Positions 21,789 through 30,317 of a stretch of DNA of 30,317 bases are shown here, piece after piece. Made by a program: the position numbers and the translations under genes. Source of the stretch: Acanthaster planci (Eukaryota; Echinodermata; Asteroidea; Valvatida; Acanthasteridae); the NCBI RefSeq assembly GCF_001949145.1, contig NW_019091508.1, forward strand, positions 196,636 through 226,952, written 5' to 3'. The notes below the pieces were generated by a model. The model was not told the origin of the DNA. It saw nothing but the letters and a program-made list of their open reading frames with translations, and ran no database searches. Position 1 is the stretch's first letter. The number at the start of each line of letters is the position of its first letter.

Positions 21789-22110
21789 TTTTGTACTTTT
21801 GTTTCTGACAGGATTCGTTCTTGTTTCCAACGGTGGATTTTTTTGGAAGTGGCAGATGCTTATGATGTTCACACCAAGGACAATAAGTGACGTGGTATAC
21901 GGGCGATGGAAATCACTGTATCCATATGATTTCCAGTTGATCGTTGTACAGCGATTACAGAAATAATGGAGCAATAATAAAGCAATCAAACTACTAAGAT
22001 ACCTCCCCTTTCCATTAATTGCTGTGGCAACCGTAGGTTACAGTAATGAAATAGGCCTTTTCATTTTCAGACTTGCGTTATTGATTTGGTGATATTTCAC
22101 GATGGCGTTG
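21789..22110 (-). promoter_or_regulatory. Upstream region of gene C, duplicated at gene D
   Basis: The part at about 22012-22104 matches 25888-26000 in two strong blocks: CCATTAATTGCTGTGGCAAC against CCATTCATTGCTATGGCAAC, and TTTTCAGACTTGCGTTATTG against TGTTCAGACTCGTGTTTTTG with GATTTGGTG following in both. It is probably promoter or 5' UTR sequence copied with the gene. No TATA box is obvious. Confidence 0.5.
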
Positions 22111-23904
22111 GTCTGATTACCGTTAAACTCAGTTGGAGGTTTTTAATCAGTTACTTCCTCTCATACTTCTCATGCATATAATGCAATTTTGAAAAGAAAT
22201 TATCATCAGTAGGCCTAATGCCGAGGGTTGTCATGGGTTGCACATATTGAGTGCTATGTCGCTGCTGGCCTGGTCTTAAAACGACTGTTTGGCTCACAAA
22301 TTATCAGTGGTACGTGAGGTACAGCCATGGTCCGGGCGCGTTATCAGTGCTGGCGCAATAGGTGCGTGAATTCCCGTCATGTAACTGATGCATCGTTGAT
22401 CAAGTGTCCAGGAATTATTTCTGCGATTCAACGGTTCACTTGAATGGTTCCCGCACTCGGTTTGGTCTAACAACAGCATAGCAAGAGATTGTGTCTGATT
22501 GCGCGCGCTCTGATCGTAAGATTATGTCGTCTTTGTTAATGGCTTTCCAGAAAACTGTGCCAAATTAGGATTTTTAAAATAATACATTAAAAGTCCATTT
22601 TAATATTATGCAGCACTGATTTTGTGGCCTGAGTCAAAAATGTAATGAAAAATCCGGCTTAAAATAACCTGAACATTATTTTATTTCCCACCTGAAAAAA
22701 GGTGACTGTGGCCAAAATTGATTTCTATTGGAAAAAAAATGGTTATGAAAAGTAGATTTCTATAAAGCGGAAGAGTGCCAAAATCGATTGCGTCCAAACA
22801 TTTGGTATCCACTGGATAAAGAAATTCTGTAAAATAATTTCAATTTGAGCAAAAATTTCGCTCCAAACGGCTAATCGGAGCAAACCTAATCATCAACATC
22901 AGCCAATTATATCAGCTCGCCAGAGTACGTCTGATCCAAAACGAGTCATCATGACTTGCACTAAGGTGTCGACTGATTGACGTTTGTATGTCAAGGGCGT
23001 GACCTGGGCCAAGTGTGATCTTACCTGCCACTTGTCTGAAGAAACGAACGCCAGGATGGATGCAGGAGACCCAATGCAGAGTGATCAGGACAAGCTGTAG
23101 ATATGTGCTTCAACGTCATCGACCACTTGCTAGACATGAGTACTATGGCATTGTCTCGCTTGGACGGGGGTGGTTGCAGCCTGTTACTAAGTCACTGACA
23201 GGCAATATAGCTGAATGGGATATAATCGAAGCCCAAGGATACCAACTGGTGAATTCTAGAAGCCCCCTTCCCTCTTCAGTGTATATTAGCTCATTTCCAA
23301 AGATACAGGCACCATCAAATGTGCGGTGGTACTGAAACAGCAGAAACCGCATGTGGGACCATCAAGGCACAACAAGTAGTCTAAATGAATCGGCTTCGCT
23401 GAAGTACACAGTCTCCATCTCATACAAGAGGCAAGGAATTATCCAACCCTTTTCTCTTTTCTTTATTCGCTAAAATATGGTCGAACCTCGATCTTACATA
23501 ATTTTTGTCTCTTCAGACATTGCATTGAAAATGTCTACCAACGGTTCTGGATAAGTTTCCCCGCTCTGGTCACTACCAGCACTTCCAAGCTGTGGAGAAG
23601 TTAACCAACCTGGCTTACAGCTTCTCAGGAGATCGTTTGGACCATTAAGTGATAAACTGATCGCGTGAACAGCTTTCTCAAAAATGCTCTCAAATACTCC
23701 AAAAAACCCCCCCATCCCCATGATAAGCAAAACCAATGTATCTATCCCGCTCTGACCCGATTTGGAGAAATTACAGAACTGAAAACAGAAATTAAAGTAA
23801 TAATTCCTGTAAAAGTGCGAATTTAAATGAATGGCGCCCCCCGCCTTCCCTGTAACAAATATTAATTATTTTGAGATGACGTGAAAATGTAAAACCATTC
23901 TGAC
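22111..23904. other. Spacer between genes C and D
   Basis: No gene is supported. One minus-strand ORF at 23494-23736 has a protein-like segment (FEKAVHAISLSLNG, MSEETKI) but begins in a G run, lacks a convincing acceptor and matches no family I know. Confidence 0.35.
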
Positions 23905-24176
23905 ATTGTCGTTCTTAAATAGCTTCAAGTTGTACTGCAAATGTCGATTCGTTCTTTAAGCCCTTCAGTCTATGCGTGTGTGGTTTTCAACGTGTCATCT
24001 ATCCCTCTTTGGAAAATCGTGGATCCATCACTTTGGATGCAGCTGCCATAGTCAGCTAAATAAATAACGATAATTTATCAGGACAAACGAAAGCATTTTG
24101 TTACTTTCGATTTCTTTTTCACTATTGTAGAATTTTTCAGACTAGACTTGAGCACTTATTGTTGATAGACTTGAAC

Positions 24177-24733
24177 TTAGGCACGATTTGGGCAGCAGTA
24201 AGCTCGTGCATGGGACTTTGGTCTCGGTGTGTTGGGTACAACCCCCTTGTAGCAGTCGGGCCCTGAATGATAGCTGCTACATCTACCGGGCGGCACTGAT
24301 GCATCGCGGTTTGGTGTTGCAAAGTAAAGCCAAGAACCGGATTGGTAGCCGTGATCGTAGGCCTCCTTGAGCTCAGCCAGGGTACAGAGATGGGCGGCCA
24401 GGTCGAGGCAACCGCTCATCTGACCAGCGCGGTCTGCGAGATCATAGTCCACCTTCGTGATGACTGGGTCTCGATAGCCCAACGGGAGATAGCAGCATAA
24501 GGCGGCGGCTGTGACGGTCAGCGGCAGATCGTTATAGGTCACTCCGGTCTCCGTCAGCACTGCTAGGCTGTCAGGATCGACGTACCACGAGCCAAGGAGA
24601 TGTGTTGCCGGGTAGCCTTTCTTGTTGACGTATTGTAGTTCCCACTGAAAGCAGAGGTGTTGGCCGGCGCTTTGGCACTCAGATGAGGCCAATGAGTGAG
24701 TCCGGTACCGACAGTCAGTTTGGCTAAATGTTA
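24177..24733 (-). pseudogene. Gene D exon 3: Cys-rich modules of a broken copy
   Basis: Open exon of the family with acceptor TTTTGTTCAG, entering in phase 1 (VTFSQTDC) and ending CCPNRA. Module 1 has GSWYVD with Tyr instead of Cys. In module 2 the RCEC/RCVEC segment of the relatives has become QSGS, so both local cysteines are gone, and GGC has become GRC. The exon has no stop codon, but its gene lacks a PAN exon and has a frame-breaking micro-exon, so I class the locus as a pseudogene. The alternative is that this exon is used with a different 5' exon outside the window or within 26-30 kb. It belongs with gene C by shared TVTA and CSSYH. Confidence 0.75.
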
Positions 24734-25236
24734 CTGAACAAAATGACAGGAACAAGCGAATCTTATTTTTTTGAAATTAGTAGGCCTATTATATGAAAGT
24801 TTTGTTTATAGTTTTTTCAGTCCTTTTGAAACTAGGTATCTTCTCTGTTTTCAGCTCCTTGTTAATAAAAATCTTCCTCATTATGTTATTAAGTCAACAA
24901 AAACAGGACCGGAATGTCGACGTATTGTCATTAAAAGTGAATCAAAGAGATTCCCAAAGCAATTCCATACGGAATTATTTACAGACTTACAATATGCCAT
25001 TCGTGAATGTCAAAATTTCAGTTAATATTAAAACCTTTATGTAGGATGCTTTGCCCCATACCGACGGTGGGCAAAACGCCTTATTTAAAAAGTCACATTC
25101 CACCCCCTCCCCCCAAAAATCGCATATAGTGAACATATTTATTTCAAAGGTATAGATCATTTTTTCTTTGTTTTGTGATTTGCCACAATTCTTCCCTGTC
25201 TATTTGTATATCGTATTATTTGCAGCACTTTCTCAC
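24734..25236 (-). other. Gene D intron 2 (503 nt)
   Basis: Sequence between the degenerate micro-exon and exon 3, with intact-looking GTGAGA donor and TTGTTCAG acceptor. A short plus-strand ORF pair at 24771-25044 has no supporting motif. Confidence 0.55.
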
Positions 25237-25275
25237 CTTCTTGTCCCCATTTTGCAATAGCTTAGCAGATGTAAC
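25237..25275 (-). pseudogene. Gene D exon 2: 39-nt, frameshifted micro-exon
   Basis: On the minus strand, bounded by CCCCCGTTTCAG and GTGAGAAAG. It aligns with the gene C micro-exon but has 39 nt. The missing base lies near 25254: before it the frame reads VTSAKLL, and after it the shifted frame gives TGG-GGA-CAA-GAA, matching the WGAE end of gene C. Splicing to exon 3 would therefore put exon 3 out of frame. Confidence 0.75.
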
Positions 25276-25860
25276 CTGAAACGGGGGAAACGTGATGATG
25301 GTGATTATAAAATGGAATATGGGCTAAAACGAGGTTTTATATGAATCATGCATTTTACAACGTGAAGGATAATTTAGGGTGGTGTTTTATTGTGTATTTT
25401 TCTTACATTGAAGTGATTTTTTTCGGGGATGTACAGTAATTGTCTAACATGGCTTGGCTTTGTAAACACTTGTTGCACCTGTCACTGAGCGGGCAACCAA
25501 TCAGAAACGTTAGACTGAATCCAGGAAAATCTACAAAACAGCAGGACTTTTTGTGTACAAACCAATGTAACATTTAGGCTTCTTCCTGAGATGACATCAC
25601 AGTTTTGCTTATGAATATGGAAATCTCAATAGCATAAAAGCCAAAAAGGCATTAAAACGCCCTTTGAAATAATGAAACAGAAGTTGAAAATAAGGTTAAC
25701 TGAGGGAGAAAGGTGCATTTTAGAGGTTTGTAATCACAAAATCTATTGCAGCCACCCTTTAAAATGTGTTTGCTGGTTCGGGCGGCTAAAACACATCAAC
25801 AACAAAAACCAAGAAAATTGTGGGAAGGTTCCTGGCTTTCCTCATTCGTAGACTTACGGA
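25276..25860. other. Gene D segment lacking the PAN exon
   Basis: In gene C about 1.6 kb separates the micro-exon from the conserved upstream block, and the PAN exon lies in it. Here the same interval is about 0.6 kb. The intron block near 25447-25515 is still recognisable, but neither strand shows any PAN sequence (GHGYRNLTV, CELN-x-AT or FPLAL). Confidence 0.65.
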
Positions 25861-26005
25861 AGCTATAATAGAAGATGTAATTCCAGCTTCCATTCATTGC
25901 TATGGCAACTGTAGGTGAACGAAACGAATTCCGCTGCACCAATTTATCGTCAGGTAATTCTTGTTCAGACTCGTGTTTTTGATTTGGTGTCATTTCACAA
26001 TCTAC
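25861..26005 (-). repeat. Gene D copy of the gene C upstream block
   Basis: Two blocks (about 25888-25917 and 25960-26000) match 22010-22040 and 22060-22105 upstream of gene C. This shows that the duplication reached past the start of the gene, and that the PAN exon was lost afterwards from inside the unit. Confidence 0.65.
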
Positions 26006-27389
26006 GGTGGCATGAAAAGTTCGAATTCGGCTACAGCTTTTTTAAAAAAATTAATCCGAAGTTTCCTTGGCTGGGCGTATTTACGACTATACGTAATGTA
26101 TGAAGATCATCCAACACAAATGCTGTCAAGGGCGAATCATGAGCAGCCGTGGATCATGGGGTAGATGAGGTACCCCCCCCCATTCATTGCTCTCTTTAAT
26201 GGGTCTACGTCTATAGGTCGGAAGCCCCCCTAAAATGCAGAAACCATGTAGGGGTCTTATTTTGCGCGTACAATAAGGGAGAAAACAAAGAGACGAAATG
26301 GCTTTACCAACGGCGACAACTACATGTTGTAACCCCCCCCCACCGAATCCCATGTAATGAAATCCTGAGCTAGCCCGTTTGGTCATAAATTGTATGGAGA
26401 ACGGTACATCAACATAAAATAATACAGTTGTGAACGGAAACAGACGACATGCAAACAACAATAGCGCTAATAGGTCATTGCACAAATTTGGGGTCCAAAA
26501 TTGTGAAATGTTTGGTATCCTTGATACACCCAACATGTGATACATGACATGGGAATATTATTGAAATGGATTTCAAACTGTATTTGTTGGGCAAGTAATT
26601 TGAATTACTTAATCCCCCTTAGAATTAAAGAATGTGTTTGGAATTTACAAAATCATATGTCAGATGTAACAGGGACACAAAAAATCGGTCCTTATAGAGT
26701 GACCCTTATCACCCTCAGGTTGCAGGAAATGGTAGAGAAATGGGCGACTGAGTCCTGTTTAGCTCTGTAAAACATTTACCAATGGTAAATACATACAATA
26801 TACCCACTATATAGCTTTCAGCTCCTGTGGTAATCAAGTCTTCGTGACTTAAGTAGCTCGCTAAAATCCAAAATACACAGAAATACAATTCATGCACTAA
26901 TGTACTCATTATTTACAGATTAATGGCGTCAACCCTACGTAAAACCTCATTTTATGGAGTCCGAAGATTGTTTCTCTAATTTGAGCTAAAATGTTTCAAA
27001 TACATTTTCAAAAAACTACTTTAGGTCTTCCTAGGGCTCGCTTTATAAAGAGTCCATTGAGCTGCGGTTTCATTAATAGAAGTGCGCTTCTCAACATGAG
27101 AATAATACTTGTAATACTCCTAAAAGTTCGAATTTCAAGCCACTGGTACCACCTTTGCTTTGGGTAAGCCTGGAAGTGAAGCCCTTTTGACTTGATGCAG
27201 GGTAACAGAGCGTTTCCATCAGGTTGTTTTTATACAACTGCACATTGGTCATACACTCGTACTTAATTTTGTCAGCCTGACATGTTATTTATATGTAAAC
27301 GGATATATATGATGACGTTACGACATTTCTATGTCTTGACACAACATCTAATGGTAGTCTAAGGTTTGATCATAAAATCTGTCCAATAG
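26006..27389. other. Spacer right of the gene array
   Basis: No gene is supported. C runs are at 26171-26179 and 26333-26341. A minus-strand ORF over them (26126-26545) is rich in Pro/Gly from the homopolymers and looks spurious. Confidence 0.35.
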
Positions 27390-27962
27390 ATGCCCGATGT
27401 TTGTGTTTTAGGTTGTACATTTGCATTTGCAATATTTCATGGTGTTCAGATACTAAAAGCAAAATTTTTCTTCAAAATAACTCATAATTCGATGCGTCAC
27501 AATGTATCCGAATTGTTGATCTGTTTTATCGTAAGACCACCTCATAAGTCACGTGATGCCATCTTAAGGTTGCAGTTTCAAAGCGTAGTGGCTGCACAAT
27601 TATACCCATTCGGTCATAATCACTTTGTATCCATACGTATAGGGCTTTGTCGTATATGTGTAATTCAGTCTTTCGTCATTCCTGTTTTTTTGAATAATGT
27701 TTTTAATCGTGTTAACTATTACATAATTTACCCTAGACAAACTGAGCAGTTAATGTGTCAAAGCTTGAGTTCGGCACGGTTTTATACAGAGACATTAACT
27801 CCTTCAGCGGTTTTTGTGCAAAGTCTTAATGGCGTTGTTAAGAGAGTTACTTCACTTTCATCTTACTTTCAAATTTTGTCTAATGAAGAACACATCGACC
27901 GGACACTGGCTCTCAACAATAGCGTCTTGATGGTCATCAGTTGTCCTCTTTCACGCCCATGA
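27390..27962 (+). other. Unidentified 190-codon ORF
   Basis: One of the longest open frames outside the known exons, beginning MPDVCVLGCTFAFAIFHG and ending VISCPLSRP. It has no domain, signal peptide or repeat that I recognise. Its residue mix is uneven and similar to translated non-coding DNA, though an open run of this length is somewhat unlikely by chance at this base composition. A good donor-like GTAAGA lies within it near 27530. It could be an exon of a plus-strand gene together with 28075-28146, or chance. Confidence 0.2.
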
Positions 27963-28074
27963 ATTTTCATCCTATTTATTCTGTTAACGTTTCCTTACAC
28001 GCAGACACACGGCTCTGTGCACGTGACGAACTTCAGACGTGTCAGTAATGTTTTGTTTTTGTTTTTGCTGACAG

Positions 28075-28146
28075 CATTGGTAAATCCTCATCCACCAGAG
28101 GGTACTTGGGAACCCAAAGCAGAACTCTTCAAATATGCAAACTCAG
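28075..28146 (+). CDS. Candidate internal exon (72 nt), unknown gene
   Basis: A strong acceptor (a T-rich tract with TTTTTGCTGACAG) and a strong donor (AACTCAG|GTGAGC) bound 72 nt. The open frame reads LVNPHPPEGTWEPKAELFKY then ANS, and is phase 1 at both ends, so it would be a symmetric exon. The residue composition looks like real protein, with Trp, Pro and charged residues and no low complexity. No partner exon is identified and I do not recognise the family. Reading upstream through the acceptor gives a hydrophobic run (VLFLFLLTAL), so a start at 28017 with a signal peptide is another possibility. Confidence 0.35.
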
Positions 28147-29744
28147 GTGAGCAGACAAAATTTCTTGTTGCAAAGACAGAAGCTCCTTACTTTCAGTTTA
28201 AATTTAAAGTCATAATTTACCTAAGACGGTATTCATGCAGTGGTTCAATCTGTGTCTCGCTGTACAGTTGCATGGTGTACCTTACTGCATTTTACTCTGA
28301 CAAGTATTTATGAGCATTTTATTTGAACAATTAAAACTTATTTTTGAAGCTGATTATACGAAGAGGTGATCTCGCGGCGATAAGAGAGCGATATGAAAAA
28401 ACTGGTAGTAGAGCCTTTCTGTTCTCCCATTGATAAGCAAAAGAAACGTATAATGGTTAATCAACCAGGAAAATCTGTACCAGGATGGCTCCAAAACGTC
28501 TTCTTATTTTTGTCCTTTTGATTTTTTTCTTGATGAAGAGAAAACCTTTATCGCAAGAACAATGGCATGATGGTCAACGATGACGTATGCAATTACCAGA
28601 AATGTTCCCATCAACAGCAACGTCAAAATGCAGTTCATCTGTTTGAAGCATAAAACACTTGGCAAGCACTATTTATCAAGTGGGTAAATTGTAATGGATT
28701 AAGGGAGTACCGTTCTAAATAGCGTTTTAATGCATGCTTCGTAATGGCTGACGAGTTTAAAGTCCTGGTAACTAATATCGAAACGAGCTTAAGCTGATTT
28801 CAGGGAATAAACAGTGTTTGAAAAATAGAAATTTTCTTGCTCTTTGCTTTTAAGTTGTCCATTAACTTTGTACGACAGACGCTGAAGTCTCCATCGATTT
28901 GTCATGAAACTGTCCAATGCACCCGTTTGTTGAAATATGCGAAAGTTAAGCGCTCCATTCAGAGTTGCTCATGGGGAGGACTCTGCCTTTTTGTCTTCAT
29001 GAATTCTTTGAATTATTTTATATTTTGGAATATTCCGTAGGCAGATGCTTTATTTCGGAGTGAAATCCCACTTTATAGTTGATGCTTTTGGATGTTTCTT
29101 TTGAAACTTTAATGTGTAATTTACCGTTTGAGACGTAAAAAGTAAGGAGAAAGAGAAATATTTTTGTAAATAAAACTTTTATGTAAATAAATCCATGCAA
29201 CGTTAATGTACATGTAATACTTTTAGGTTCGTTCAATTTAATCTTTTCAAACCACGCACTTAAAAAACTCCCCCTAAGGTTCGTATGGCATCAAAAAGAA
29301 ACCTATTGTCAACATCTTACGGTGTTATTAGGTTTGCTTTCGTGTGTTATTATTTCACATTTCCCCATCAAATATGCCTTTGCCTTCGCAAATATGGAGA
29401 CCAACATAATGAAGAAAAAATTCAACGTAATCCAATTTTATTTCCTTTTAGGAGTCAATCTCAGGTCAGTGGCATGTATTCTTGTTCCGTCTTCCTATTT
29501 AAAGCCAGATGTTATTGTTTTGAGCACGTTATTTTAATATATGAACATGCAATGTATAATTCTAGTTTACATCAAACAAAAATAAAGAGGAAAAAGCTCC
29601 ATCAAGCGTATGTTGATGAAATACAATAAAGAAAGAGAGTAGAATTATAGTTTGTGTGTGCATTCTATTAAGTATATTATCCTTGTTTAGATTGTGACGA
29701 CAAACTTAAAATCTTCCCCATTTTTCTCTGGGGGTTACCTTTTC
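28147..29744. other. Spacer, nothing recognised
   Basis: AT-rich sequence without a supportable gene, repeat or RNA on either strand. The short ORFs at 28837-29040 and 29285-29629 have no supporting features. Confidence 0.35.
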
Positions 29745-30280
29745 AGAGCTGTTTGCGGCGCAATGTGGAAATCCTGTCCTGCTGAGTTTGAGATCGTGGG
29801 TTTGAATCCCGGCCAATCTCCTTTTAATCCAGTTTTATAAGTCTGAACCTCAAGGTTAAGTATGTTTAAAAAAAACACAGCATTCATTCAGAGGGATCTG
29901 TGGCGGAGTGGGTAAGCCCTGTGCGCGTACATGCAAGAAGTTGGGTTCGAATCCCAGACCGTCACCTTTTTCTCTTTCACTTTGTTAATTCGAAACTAAG
30001 GGTTAAATATAAAAAAAACTCAGATGTATTGCAGAGATGTGTGTGGCTCAGTGTGGAGCTGCTGTGCTCGAAAGAGTGGGGTGTTGGGTTCGAATCCCGG
30101 AGAGACACCTTTTTAAATTTCAATTTCCAGTTGTAAATGTAAATCTAAGGGTTAAGTTTAAAAAAAAGGTAGTGTTCTTCAGAGAGGTTTATGGCTCAGT
30201 GAGAAAGTGTTGTGCTTCAAAGTAAGTGATGCTGAGTTCGAATCCTGGAAGAGACACCTTTTTAAATTCCAATGTACTGA
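29745..30280 (+). repeat. Tandem array of four tRNA-like units (~145 bp)
   Basis: Four B-box-like strings, GGTTTGAATCC at 29799, GGTTCGAATCC at 29944 and 30087, and AGTTCGAATCC at 30235, are spaced 145, 143 and 148 bases apart. In units 2-4 an A-box-like TGGC-x2-AGTG starts exactly 43 bases upstream of the B box (29901, 30044, 30192). Each unit is followed by CACCTTTTT or a similar T-run that could end Pol III transcription, then by an AAGGGTTAA-TTTAAAAAAA-type spacer. The acceptor stems do not pair, so these are not functional tRNA genes but tRNA-derived repeats. A further spacer begins before the window ends, so the array may continue. Confidence 0.8.
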
Positions 30281-30317
30281 AAAAAAAACAAAGTTTAAGT
30301 AAGGAAAAAGCCTAAAA

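Noticed and set aside
23494-23736. 80-codon minus-strand ORF with a protein-like segment
   Set aside because: It starts in a G run, has no good acceptor and matches nothing I know; mentioned only in the spacer entry.
24177-24755. Gene D exon 3 as a complete secreted protein starting MFLSFCSVTF
   Set aside because: That ATG and the first residues lie in the intron, before a well-conserved acceptor; the same kind of read-through occurs in the other copies.
26126-26545. 139-codon minus-strand ORF
   Set aside because: Crosses two C runs that produce Gly/Pro strings; composition looks non-coding.
29890-29970. Functional tRNA gene
   Set aside because: A-box-like and B-box-like sequences and a T-arm are present, but the acceptor stem does not pair in any of the four units.

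Overview
The window is animal nuclear DNA. Genes are split by GT-AG introns, non-coding spacers are long and AT-rich, and there are a decayed non-LTR retrotransposon, tRNA-derived repeats and foldback-like repeats. Architecture and base composition suggest a marine invertebrate (amphioxus, hemichordate, echinoderm or cnidarian are all possible); the sequence alone does not let me name the species.

The main content is a tandem array of four related genes, all on the minus strand, called A, B, C and D here from left to right. A, B and C each have three coding exons. Exon 1 (339-345 nt) encodes a signal peptide plus one PAN/Apple domain. Exon 2 is a 40-nt micro-exon encoding a short linker. Exon 3 (554-560 nt) encodes a cysteine-rich region of about 184 residues made of two tandem copies of one module. 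The predicted products are secreted proteins of 312 (A), 313 (B) and 312 (C) residues. The second module follows the residue pattern of a Link (hyaluronan-binding, C-type-lectin-fold) domain closely enough to suggest a divergent Link-like module, giving PAN + Link-like + Link-like. This was judged by eye.

Gene D (24177-25275) keeps exon 3 and the micro-exon. It has no PAN exon inside an otherwise recognisable duplicate of the gene C unit, its micro-exon is 39 nt instead of 40, and it lacks two cysteines. It is best read as a recently broken copy. Flank and intron similarity pair A with B and C with D, so the array probably grew in two rounds.

Other content by region: 3771-5668 holds two inverted CGACG-rich arms of about 340 nt around a pair of direct repeats; 12301-12731 is a small MITE-like element with inverted ends, just upstream of gene B; 16699-16820 is a 61-bp tandem duplication; 17560-18235 is a dead LINE reverse-transcriptase fragment; 27390-28146 contains one long unidentified ORF and one well-bounded candidate exon on the plus strand; 29745-30280 holds four tandem tRNA-like units of about 145 bp, each with A-box-like and B-box-like sequences and a T-run. 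The remaining spacers show nothing I can support.
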